A stretch of DNA of 44,979 nucleotides. It comes from Gammaproteobacteria bacterium. Lineage in GTDB: Bacteria > Pseudomonadota > Gammaproteobacteria > Steroidobacterales > Steroidobacteraceae. The stretch spans positions 22,599-67,577 of the forward strand of contig PLEC01000011.1 of assembly GCA_003136935.1 (NCBI GenBank), given 5' to 3'. Position numbers and translations under genes: made by a program. Below are positions 9,086 through 17,553 of this stretch, one piece after another. The notes under the pieces were generated by a model that was not told the DNA's origin, made no database searches, and was given only the letters and a program-made list of their open reading frames with translations. Each line of letters opens with the position of its first letter. Position 1 is the stretch's first letter.

Positions 9086-9997
9086 GTGGCGGCCGTTTCC
9101 AGCAACCAGGATCCGCTCGCCCCGGTGGCGGCGGCGCTGTTTCATCCGCTGGGCGTGGACGGCGTGTACGCGCGCACGGCCCTCTACGAGGGCATGATCG
9201 AACGGTTGACGGCCTGGATTTCCCGGCAGCGCGATCCGCGCGCGGAGGTGCTGCGCTTCCCGCCGGTCATGAGCCGCAGCCAGGTGGAAAAATCCGGCTA
9301 CCTGAAGAGTTTCCCCAACCTGCTCGGGTGCGTGTGCGCGCTGCATGGCTCGGAGGCGCAGATCCGCACCGCCGCCCAGGAACACGAGACCGGCGGCGAC
9401 TGGACCCGCGCGCTCACCCCATCCGACCTCGTGCTGTCCCCGGCTGCGTGCTATCCGGTCTATCCGCTCGCGGCGGCCCGCGGGCCGGTGCCCGCCGGCG
9501 GGCTGCTGTTCGATGTCGCGGCGGACTGTTTTCGTCACGAGCCGTCGCGGGCCCTGAATCGTCTGCAATCCTTTCGCATGCGTGAGTTCGTGCGCATTGC
9601 CACGCCGGAGGAAATCACGACATTTGGCGAGTACTGGATGGCGCGCGCGCCGCAACTGGCCGCTGAGCTGGCGTTGCCGTGCAAACTCGACGTGGCGAGC
9701 GATCCGTTTTTCGGCCGCGTGGGGCAGATCATGGCGGTTAGCCAGCGGCAGCAGGCGCTGAAGTTTGAGCTGCTGATTCCCTATCATGAAGGCGCGGTGC
9801 CTACGGCCTGCATGAGCCTTAACTATCACCGTGACCACTTCGGCGGTGTCTGGCAGCTGGCGAATGCCGCCGGCGAGCGCTCGCACACCAGCTGCTTCGC
9901 GTTTGGCGTGGACCGGCTGACTATCGCGCTGTTCTGCGTGCACGGCGTGGACGTGCCGGGCTGGCCGCAGGGAGTCCGGCGCGCGCTCGCGATCTAG
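9086..9997 (+). CDS. Amino acid:[carrier protein] ligase (stand-alone class II aaRS catalytic domain, atypical SerRS-like)
   Basis: About 303 aa without a tRNA-binding arm; motif 2-like CFRHEPSRALNRLQSFRMREFVRI; motif 3-like FAFGVDRLTIALF; Cys (AACYPVYP), Glu (MREF), Cys (HTSCFAFG) could form the Cys-Glu-Cys zinc site of this family. Confidence 0.82.
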   Translation: MAAVSSNQDPLAPVAAALFHPLGVDGVYARTALYEGMIERLTAWISRQRDPRAEVLRFPPVMSRSQVEKSGYLKSFPNLLGCVCALHGSEAQIRTAAQEHETGGDWTRALTPSDLVLSPAACYPVYPLAAARGPVPAGGLLFDVAADCFRHEPSRALNRLQSFRMREFVRIATPEEITTFGEYWMARAPQLAAELALPCKLDVASDPFFGRVGQIMAVSQRQQALKFELLIPYHEGAVPTACMSLNYHRDHFGGVWQLANAAGERSHTSCFAFGVDRLTIALFCVHGVDVPGWPQGVRRALAI

Positions 9998-10010
9998 AGG
10001 CCGCCCATGC

Positions 10011-10943
10011 ATGCCGCTCGATCCCTACGCCAAGAGGTTTCTTGACCGTCTCGTCGCACTGAACCCGCCGAGCGCCTTGTCCTTGTCCGTCGCCGAGCGC
10101 CGTGAGGCGCTTGCCAACCTTCTCAGCCTGTCCGCCGACGGCGCGCCCGACGCCACGGTGGAGGATCGCGTCATCCCGGGGCCTGGCGGGGCGCTCCCCG
10201 TGCGCATCTACACGCCTGCCGGGCAGCCTCACGGCCGTCTGCCCGCGCTCGTGTATTTTCACGGCGGCGGCCTGGTCGCGGGCACTCTCGATTCCTATGA
10301 CGGCATCGCACGCGAACTCGCCCATGCGAGCGGTTGCCGGCTCATTGCGGTCGGCTACCGGCTCGCTCCGGAAGCGCCATTCCCGGCGGCGGTCGAGGAT
10401 GCCTGCGCGGCGACGGCCTGGATCGCGGCGCACACGGAGGACTTCGCGGTCGATCCTGAGCGCCTGTGCGTCGCCGGCGATTCGGCCGGCGCGACCCTCG
10501 CCGCGGTGGTGTGTCAGAGAGCGGCTGGCAGCGGACTGCATCTGGCGCTGCAGTTTCTCTTGTGCCCGATCCTGGATCATGCGGGGGTGACGCCTTCGCG
10601 GCGCGCCTTCGACGCGGGGTACCTGGTGGATGCGGCCACGCTCGCGCACGACCTCAGGCACTACCTCGGAGCGGCGGGCGATGTGCACGACCCGCGCGTC
10701 TCGCCTTTGCGTGGTGCCGGGCTGCGCGGGCTGCCACCGGCCTGCATCCATACCGCGGAATTTGATCCGCTGCGCGATGAGGGCCGGGACTACGCGGCAG
10801 CTCTGCAGGACGCGGGCGTGAGGACGCTATATCGCTGTCACTTAGGTATGATCCACCTGTTCTACGGTATGGGGGTCGTCATTCCGTACGCGGCGGTCGC
10901 GTATCGGGAGATGGGCGCCGATATTCGTTCGCTGCTGAGCTGA
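10011..10943 (+). CDS. Alpha/beta hydrolase fold-3 (HSL-like) esterase/lipase
   Basis: VYFHGGGLVAGTLDSYD (HGGG), GYRLAPEAPFPAAVED, VAGDSAGATLAA (GDSAG). Confidence 0.9.
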   Translation: MPLDPYAKRFLDRLVALNPPSALSLSVAERREALANLLSLSADGAPDATVEDRVIPGPGGALPVRIYTPAGQPHGRLPALVYFHGGGLVAGTLDSYDGIARELAHASGCRLIAVGYRLAPEAPFPAAVEDACAATAWIAAHTEDFAVDPERLCVAGDSAGATLAAVVCQRAAGSGLHLALQFLLCPILDHAGVTPSRRAFDAGYLVDAATLAHDLRHYLGAAGDVHDPRVSPLRGAGLRGLPPACIHTAEFDPLRDEGRDYAAALQDAGVRTLYRCHLGMIHLFYGMGVVIPYAAVAYREMGADIRSLLS

Positions 10944-10957
10944 GACGAGGTAAGTGC

Positions 10958-11341
10958 GTGACGGATCGCCGCGATACCGACCAGTTGTTGCGCGAGTTGC
11001 ACGCAGCACGAGTCGCAGGGCAACTAGAGAGGCTGTGCGCTGTATTTGCCGGGGATGCAGTATTCCGCATCGCCGGCACGAGTGAGGGCAAGCCGATTGC
11101 GATCGCCGCAACCGGCATCGAGGAAATCCGGACGTGGCTCGCGATGCTGGTCAAGACGTTCAGACTTACCGGATATGAAGCGTCCCCGAGTGTGATCGAG
11201 GGTCACCGGGCAATGATCAACTGGCGCGCCCAGATCCATTCCAAGATCACCGGTGCTGTCGTGTCCACCGAGCTGGTGGATCTGGTCGAAGTGCGAAATG
11301 GCCGCATCGGCTCGTACTTCGAGCTGTTCGTGCCGCGTTAG
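10958..11341 (+). CDS. SnoaL/NTF2-like protein
   Basis: About 127 aa, DTDQLLRELHAARVAGQLERLCAVFAGDAVFRIAG...NGRIGSYFELFVPR, typical NTF2-like pattern. Confidence 0.75.
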   Translation: MTDRRDTDQLLRELHAARVAGQLERLCAVFAGDAVFRIAGTSEGKPIAIAATGIEEIRTWLAMLVKTFRLTGYEASPSVIEGHRAMINWRAQIHSKITGAVVSTELVDLVEVRNGRIGSYFELFVPR

Positions 11342-11352
11342 GGGTCAGGAAG

Positions 11353-11592
11353 ATGTCGGTGAGGTCCACGATCACGTCCCTTTTTGAGCAGGTCGCACGC
11401 GAGCAGCAACGAACGCTTGCGCCGCTGTCCGATGATCTGAAGCTCCTGAAGTCGGGCCTGGACTCGTTGAGCTTCGCGCTCATTGTCGCGCGTCTGGAAG
11501 ATACGCTCGGCTACGACCCGTTCGAGACCGCCGAGAGTTTCCCGGTGACCTTCGGCGATTTCGTCAAACTATACGAAAGCCGGCCCAAGTAG
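11353..11592 (+). CDS. Acyl carrier protein
   Basis: LKLLKSGLDSLSFALIVARLEDTLGYDPFETAESFPVTFGDFVKLYE; GLDSL phosphopantetheine motif. Confidence 0.85.
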   Translation: MSVRSTITSLFEQVAREQQRTLAPLSDDLKLLKSGLDSLSFALIVARLEDTLGYDPFETAESFPVTFGDFVKLYESRPK

Positions 11593-11676
11593 TTCATCGG
11601 CCGAAATCGCAGGAAGCGATTTCGGCGGACAGTAGTTCCGTTTCCGGCGGTGACCGCAGTGCGGGCGCGCCGCTCA

Positions 11677-13449
11677 CTACAGCCGCAGGGTGCCGGCGCG
11701 GATGTGCTCGTGCAGGGTGGCATCCATTTTCACGTAGGCCGCAGCGCGACGGTCGTCGAAGTAGAGCGGATCGCTCACCTGCGCCGGATCGAACCCCTGT
11801 TGGGCGAGTTTCCGGCTTCTGTGTCTGAATGTTCCGGTCAGCTCGAGCGACGCCACCAGCCGCACGAACAGCGGCCGCGCATAGGCCGGCAGCTTCTCCG
11901 CCACGTAAAGCCGGAAGTCGTCGAGGTCGAAGCGCGCATCGACGACTAACGCGACCATGCCGGCGCGACCTTCGTGATGTGGCACGGTGACGCCGTACAC
12001 GGCGGCGTCGGCGACTCCGTGAAAGGCGCTGATCACGGACAATACCTCGGTCGTGGAGACGTTTTCTCCCTTCCAGCGGAAGGTGTCGCCGGCGCGATCC
12101 ACGAAGTAAAAAAATCCGTCGCCGTCCTGGCGCATCAGGTCGCCGGTCCGGTACCAGGCGTCGCCTGGCTCGAAAACGTCCTGCAGCACTTTCTTTTTCG
12201 AGGCCTGGGTATCCGCGTAGCCCTCGAAGTGTCCGCCGGCCGCGTCGTCGCGGCTGGAGAGCCTGCCGATCGCCTCGCCGACTTCCCCCGGCGCGCAGCG
12301 TTCACACCATCCGGCCGCGTTGCGCAGTGGTGCGCCGCTGTCCGCATCGACTTTCGCCAGCACGACGGCGGCGCGCTGCGCGAGAAAAGCTGGAATTTTC
12401 CCGATGGCGCCGCGGCGGCCCTCGCAGTTGTAGAGCGAGAAGCTGCCCTCGGTCGCCGCGTAGTACTCGAGGATCTGCGGAATGCGGAAGCGTTCCTGGA
12501 ATTGCTCCCAGACATCCGCGCGCAGTCCGTTGCCGCAGCACAGGCGCAGCGTGTGATGGGTTTCCGCCTCCTGGTGCGGACTCGCCACGAGGTAGCGGCA
12601 CAGTTCACCGATGTACTGGAACAACGTACAGCGCTCTGCAACGACGTCGGGCCAGAAGTCGCTCGCTGAAAACCGTTCGAGCAGCACCACCGTGGCGCCA
12701 CCCACGAGCGGCGCGCCGGCCGCCACCACGCCACCGATGCTGTGGTACATCGGCAGGCAGTTGTACATCCGGTCACCCGGGTGGATCGCCATCATGCCGG
12801 CGAACCAGTGCGTCCACTGGACTATGCGGTAATGGCTGACGTTGGCAGCCTTGGGTGCGCCCGTCGTTCCGGAAGTGTAGATGCACAGTGCGCGGTCGGT
12901 GAGCGCCGGCAGCGCGCGCTCCGCAGCCGTCAGCGAGCGCGCCGACTCGCGCTCCACGGTGCGCTCCAGGCGTGGCAGCTGACCATCGTCGCCGCCGTGG
13001 ACCCAGCAGCGCACGCTATCCGCAAATCCCGCGCGCGCGGACGCCAGGGCGGCAGCCAGGGTTGCCGAAGTGATCAGGTGTCGGGGTGCGGCGGAACGGA
13101 TGGCGTGCGCGAGCAGCTCGCCGCTCAGATAGGTATTAAGAAGCGCAGCCGTGACGCCGATCCTGGTGAGTCCCAGCCAGATGGCCAGATACTCCGGACA
13201 ATTGGTCATGAGCAGGCACACCGAGTCGCCCGGGGACAGACCCTGGGACAGCCCCCAGCGCGCGTAGCGTGCTGCGGATTCGGCGAGCGTGCGGTAGGTT
13301 AGAGTCAGGCCTGAGAACTCAAGTGCAGGCGTTGAGTCAAAGCGTTCCGCCAGGTCTTCGATAATGATTGGAAAGATGGCCGACTGGCCTCGTTCGACGG
13401 GCGCTGTCGCTTGCAGCGCGCGCAGCCAAGCTTTCGCCGGTGAACTCAC
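11677..13449 (-). CDS. Long-chain/very-long-chain acyl-CoA synthetase (FATP-like AMP-binding enzyme)
   Basis: LCIYTSGTTGAPKAANVSHYRIVQW, EYYAATEGSFSLYN, WYRTGDLMRQDGDGFFYFVDRAGDTFRWKGENVSTTEV. Confidence 0.9.
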   Translation of the reverse strand: MSSPAKAWLRALQATAPVERGQSAIFPIIIEDLAERFDSTPALEFSGLTLTYRTLAESAARYARWGLSQGLSPGDSVCLLMTNCPEYLAIWLGLTRIGVTAALLNTYLSGELLAHAIRSAAPRHLITSATLAAALASARAGFADSVRCWVHGGDDGQLPRLERTVERESARSLTAAERALPALTDRALCIYTSGTTGAPKAANVSHYRIVQWTHWFAGMMAIHPGDRMYNCLPMYHSIGGVVAAGAPLVGGATVVLLERFSASDFWPDVVAERCTLFQYIGELCRYLVASPHQEAETHHTLRLCCGNGLRADVWEQFQERFRIPQILEYYAATEGSFSLYNCEGRRGAIGKIPAFLAQRAAVVLAKVDADSGAPLRNAAGWCERCAPGEVGEAIGRLSSRDDAAGGHFEGYADTQASKKKVLQDVFEPGDAWYRTGDLMRQDGDGFFYFVDRAGDTFRWKGENVSTTEVLSVISAFHGVADAAVYGVTVPHHEGRAGMVALVVDARFDLDDFRLYVAEKLPAYARPLFVRLVASLELTGTFRHRSRKLAQQGFDPAQVSDPLYFDDRRAAAYVKMDATLHEHIRAGTLRL

Positions 13450-13600
13450 GGCGCCATCATACCTGCAGCCGTGGCAGCCCCCGCACTGTAGCGCCCGCCG
13501 CCACCGTCACTGCTTTGTTAATTGTTGGGCGATGCGGTTTGTGCGTTAATGCGTGCATGATCGAAGCGGCGGAAACAGCCGCGGTGAGTTTGCCCGCGTC

Positions 13601-14304
13601 GTGAGCGCCAACCCTGTTGACCATGTGCTGCCCGGCGGGCCGCTGTATTTCCCCGCCGAGTCACCGCTGGGCGCGGCACGGTTACACGGTGCTGCGCATG
13701 GACCTCGCTGGCATCGGCGACAGCGACACGCGTGCCGGACGCCCCGACGATGAGGTCTTCCCGCCGGCGGCGCTCGCTGACATCCGTGCGGCGATGGAAT
13801 TTGTTCAGGCGCGCTACGGGATTCGCGACATCACGCTCGCGGGCCCGTGCTCAGGGGCCTATCACGCGCTGCGCGCAGCCGTGGCCGGACTGCCGGTGAA
13901 TTGTCTGCTGATGGTGAACCCGGAAAATTTCTTCTCGGAGGAGGGGGCTTCGGTGCGCGAGCTGCAACTCGCAGAGGTAGTGCGCAATCCGAGCCTCTAC
14001 CGCGAGCGGGCGTTCTCCCCCGAGGCGTGGAAGCGGCTTCTCAGCGGCCAGGTGAGTCGAAGGCGCGTGAGCTGGCGAGATTCCTCCATATCCAACTGCC
14101 CCGCGATCTGGGCCGTGAGCTTGAAGTGCTCGGCGCGCGCAACGTGCGTCTGGTGTTCGTTTTGCCAGGGGTGAAGCGGGAATAGACCTGCTGAAGATCC
14201 AGGCAGGCTCAACCATCCGGCGGCTCGGTGAACGCTGTCACCTGCACATCATCGGCGGCGGAGACCATACCTTCAGCCGCAGCGCGCGAGAAGCCTCGCC
14301 TTAG
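13601..14304 (+). pseudogene. Frameshifted alpha/beta hydrolase
   Basis: Coding signal switches frames: GYTVLRMDLAGIGDSD...ITLAGPCSGAYHALRAA...AFSPEAWKRLLSGQ (frame of 13617), then ESKARELARFLHIQLPRDLGRELEVLGARNVRLVFVLPGVKRE (frame of 13847), then GIDLLKIQAGSTIRRLGERCHLHIIGGGDHTFSRS (third frame, from about 14179). Confidence 0.75.
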
Positions 14305-14529
14305 TCACACGGGGGCGCTGCCCGCGCACCTGACAATAATTGATTTCCTCGTGAGCGCCGTCGCAGTTTTGCGCTCGCGACTTCCGGCAAAGCGCGCACA
14401 CGCAACGCACGCGTCCGCGTGCCCGGGTACTTGGCGGATAAGTGACGCAGCGGATAACTCCGTGTCGTTACCCGGCAACGCGATGCGACGCGTCATGTTG
14501 GCTGCGCGGTCAACGGCTTACGCGCGGGG

Positions 14530-14545
14530 TGTGCGTTACAGCACA
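14530..14545. promoter_or_regulatory. CRP-family-like palindrome TGTGCGTTACAGCACA
   Basis: GTGTGC-GTTACA-GCACAC perfect inverted repeat, about 190 bp upstream of the FN3 lipoprotein gene. Confidence 0.45.
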
Positions 14546-14720
14546 CGGGGTTTGTCGGCGCACGCCGACCCTCAGAGTGTCATAAAGCGCGCGATAACGA
14601 CGCCGTTACTCTCAACACAATGACGCACAAGGAAAAGATCGCGATGGCATAGCGCTTGCTTCTCTGAATTCCCGACCTGCGGTCTCGAGCTTGGTCGCTT
14701 GGACTGCGTAAAGGCGAATT

Positions 14721-15152
14721 GTGAACCCGCGCGCTTGCGTGTGGGGAGGAGTGGCTTTGCCTAGAATCAAGAGCATTGTTGTGGCGCTGGGACTATTGAG
14801 CCTGGCCGGATGTAATTTCGACAACGCCACGCCCGCCGGCGTGCAGGGAGGCACCAGTCAATCCAGCACCGGCGGGGGCACCAGCGCCAGCGCAGGCACT
14901 GCACAGCTGGCATGGCAGATACCAACGGAAAATACCAACGGCACGCCGCTCACGGATCTGGCCGGATATACGATCGTCTACGGCACGAGCCCGGGTGTCC
15001 TGGACCACTCGGCGCAGGTCACGGACATCGAAACTACAAGTTATGTCGTGACGGGTCTCAGCCAGGGAACCTGGTACTTCGCCATCCTGTCCAATACTTC
15101 GTCGGGCGAGAGCAGCGCGCTTTCGGACATCGCGAGCACGACCATCTCCTGA
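14721..15152 (+). CDS. Fibronectin type III-domain lipoprotein
   Basis: Lipobox-like LSLAGC; AQLAWQIPTENTNGTPLTDLAGYTIVYGTSPG...TSYVVTGLSQGTWYFAILSNTSSGESSALS. Start may be 14721 or further downstream. Confidence 0.75.
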   Translation: MNPRACVWGGVALPRIKSIVVALGLLSLAGCNFDNATPAGVQGGTSQSSTGGGTSASAGTAQLAWQIPTENTNGTPLTDLAGYTIVYGTSPGVLDHSAQVTDIETTSYVVTGLSQGTWYFAILSNTSSGESSALSDIASTTIS

Positions 15153-15170
15153 GGGTCGCTAACAGGCGAG

Positions 15171-15186
15171 TGTGACGTGGGTCACA
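15171..15186. promoter_or_regulatory. CRP-family-like site TGTGACGTGGGTCACA upstream of exosortase
   Basis: Exact TGTGA-N6-TCACA; flanking bases extend the palindrome to GTGTGAC-N4-GTCACAC; TATACT follows at 15191. Confidence 0.6.
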
Positions 15187-15336
15187 CCGGTATACTAAAG
15201 CTGGGCGGTGCGCGGCGCCAACCAGCGAACATAGCCGCATGTGGCCGAAGAGCTTGTGGCCACCGTACAAGAACCATTAAAAACTGCCGGTGAGGATGTG
15301 CCGGCGAGGCGCATGAGGCTCAAGGGGAATCACTCG

Positions 15337-16806
15337 ATGCCATATACACGCGCGCTGTCACTGCGCGTTGGGGCGCCGCCCATGCTGCTGCTCACGGCGC
15401 TGGTGGCTGTGCTCTACTGGCCGAGCCTCGCCGCGCTCCTCAGGGTATGGGGACGTGATCGGGGGGCCGGGGCCTACTCCCAGGGCTACCTGATCGCCGC
15501 CGTGTCCGTGTGGATGCTGGTCATGCGCGGGCGCGAGACTGCGGCGCGTCTGCAACCGAGTCTACCGATGCTACCCGCGGTTCTCGGCCTCGGGTTCCTG
15601 TGGCTGATCTGCGCGCGCGCCGGCATTCAGACCGCGGAGGCACTGCTGTTGCCGCTCATCCTGTGGGTGGCTATCCGCGCGGCGTTCGGCGCCCAGCTCG
15701 CGCGCGCCAGCCTGTTTCCGTGCGCGTTCCTGCTATTCGCGATCCCCGTCTGGGACGTGTTGCTCGCCCCCTTGCAGGCCGTTACCACGCAGGCGGCGGC
15801 GCGCATCCTCTGGCTCGTGCGGGTACCCACGGCTGTCACCGGAAATTTCATCCACATCAATGCCGGCACGTTCGAAATCGCCCCCGGATGCAGCGGCCTC
15901 GGCATGCTGCTTGTCGGGCTTGCGACCGCAGCGCTATACGGCGAGATGCAGCGCCAGCCCGTGAGCCGTCGTCTGGTCCTATTCGCACTCGCGGCGGCCT
16001 TAAGCCTGCTGGCGAACTGGATTCGCGTCGCCGCCATCGTCTACGCCGGCTATCTCAAGGGCATGAACACCTCCCTGGTACGGGATCATTACGGGTTTGG
16101 CTGGGTCGTGTTCGCCGTCATACTGCTTGCCTTTTTCCCGCTCGCGAGACGCCTCGCGAACGCGCCTGAGGCACCCGGTTTGCAGGCGACGGCGGGCGGG
16201 GTCACGGGGCACTTCGGAGTCGCCGCGGCGTTGATTCTCGCCTGTCTTGCGATCGGTCCGGCGTGGCAACTCGCGGCAGACTGGCGCGAGCCGCCGCACG
16301 TGACGGCCGATCTGCCGCGGGACCCGAGCGCGAACTGGACCGGGCCGCACGCGGCGCCTCAGGGTTGGGCGCCGCAGTTTCCGGGAGCGGATGCGCAGCG
16401 CATCGGCGTGTACCTGCGTGGTGAACAGCGCATCACCGCCTTCACCGCGGCGTATGCCGTGCAACGGCATGCCAAAAAACTCGTCGGCTACGGCGTTGAG
16501 ATTCTCGATGAGGATGAGAGGCTGCTGTCAGACAAACGGATTGATGTCGGGGGGCAGTCCGTTTCGGAAATCGAGGCCGAGTCACCCGGGGACGGGCATG
16601 CCCTCGTGTGGCTCAGATACACCGTCGGCGCGCGCCGTTTCACCTCCGGCTGGTGGGCGCAGCTTGGTTACGGTTGGGCCTCCCTGTTCAAGTCGCCGGG
16701 CTCCAGCGTTATGTTGCTCCGCGCACAGTGCGATGGGGACTGCGCGGCTGCCCGCACCAGCCTTACGCAGTTCGTTACGGACACAGGGGTTCTCGCGGGC
16801 ACCTGA
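15337..16806 (+). CDS. xrtA: Exosortase A fused to EpsI-like C-terminal domain
   Basis: Polytopic; catalytic motifs APGCSGLGML (Cys), LANWIRVAAIV (Arg), VRDHYGFGWVVF (His); C-terminal EpsI-like region (WAPQFPGADAQRIGVYLRGEQ...VWLRYTVGARRFTSGWWAQLGYG). Alternative start at 15241. Confidence 0.9.
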   Translation: MPYTRALSLRVGAPPMLLLTALVAVLYWPSLAALLRVWGRDRGAGAYSQGYLIAAVSVWMLVMRGRETAARLQPSLPMLPAVLGLGFLWLICARAGIQTAEALLLPLILWVAIRAAFGAQLARASLFPCAFLLFAIPVWDVLLAPLQAVTTQAAARILWLVRVPTAVTGNFIHINAGTFEIAPGCSGLGMLLVGLATAALYGEMQRQPVSRRLVLFALAAALSLLANWIRVAAIVYAGYLKGMNTSLVRDHYGFGWVVFAVILLAFFPLARRLANAPEAPGLQATAGGVTGHFGVAAALILACLAIGPAWQLAADWREPPHVTADLPRDPSANWTGPHAAPQGWAPQFPGADAQRIGVYLRGEQRITAFTAAYAVQRHAKKLVGYGVEILDEDERLLSDKRIDVGGQSVSEIEAESPGDGHALVWLRYTVGARRFTSGWWAQLGYGWASLFKSPGSSVMLLRAQCDGDCAAARTSLTQFVTDTGVLAGT

Positions 16807-16900
16807 AAATTCGCTTAACGGAGGGCATCGCATGGCACCGACGTTAGAGGAGGTTTGGTGACGTAATCCCAGGTAGGCGTCCCGGGAACCGGCTAAGATT

Positions 16901-17539
16901 ATGGAGATGGATCAAAAGATTTTGAACGGTCGCCCACGGATTGCGGCGCTCGGGATGCTCGTGCTTGCCAGCGCGCTGGGACAGGGAATCGCTGTTGCCT
17001 GGGGGGCGCCACCGGCGCCGGCCCCGAGCACGGTCTCCCCGGATTACGTGATCGGCCCGGGGGACAGCCTGCAGATTTTCGTGTGGCGTAACCCGGAACT
17101 CACGATCAACGTGCCGGTGCGACCGGACGGCAAGATCTCGACGCCGCTCGTCGAGGACATGCCGGCGGTCGGCAAGACACCCACTCAACTGGCGCGGGAC
17201 ATCGAGAAAGTCCTGGCGGTTTACGTGAAGCAGCCCCAGGTGAACGTCATCGTGACGCAGCCGGCGAGTGCCTTCAGCCAGGTCAAGGTCATCGGACAGG
17301 TGCAGCACGCCTTCGGCGTGCCCTATCGCGAGGGCATGACGGTCATGGATGCCGTGCTCGCCGTGGGCGGATTGACGCCCTTCGCCGCGGGCAACCGCGC
17401 GCAGCTGGTGCGCACCATCGACGGCAAGGAGTACCAGATTCCCGTGAGACTTGATGCGTTGTTAAACCACGGCGACATGAGCCAGAACCTGCCCGTACGG
17501 CCCGGCGATGTACTCGTCGTGCCGGAAAGCCGCTTCTAA
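16901..17539 (+). CDS. Polysaccharide export protein (Wza/EpsE-like, XrtA locus type)
   Basis: DYVIGPGDSLQIFVWRNPELTINVPVRPDGKISTPLVEDM...VNVIVTQPASAFSQVKVIGQV; SLBB-like repeat and VRPGDVLVVPESRF end. Confidence 0.9.
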   Translation: MEMDQKILNGRPRIAALGMLVLASALGQGIAVAWGAPPAPAPSTVSPDYVIGPGDSLQIFVWRNPELTINVPVRPDGKISTPLVEDMPAVGKTPTQLARDIEKVLAVYVKQPQVNVIVTQPASAFSQVKVIGQVQHAFGVPYREGMTVMDAVLAVGGLTPFAAGNRAQLVRTIDGKEYQIPVRLDALLNHGDMSQNLPVRPGDVLVVPESRF

Positions 17540-17553
17540 AGTAAGGAGACTGC

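Noticed and set aside
9086-9997. Genuine seryl-tRNA synthetase
   Set aside because: Only a catalytic core of about 300 aa, no N-terminal tRNA-binding coiled coil, and genomic context with a carrier protein.
14228-14623. 131-aa ORF upstream of the FN3 lipoprotein
   Set aside because: Composition and lack of motifs fit non-coding DNA; it overlaps the hydrolase pseudogene end and a palindromic site.
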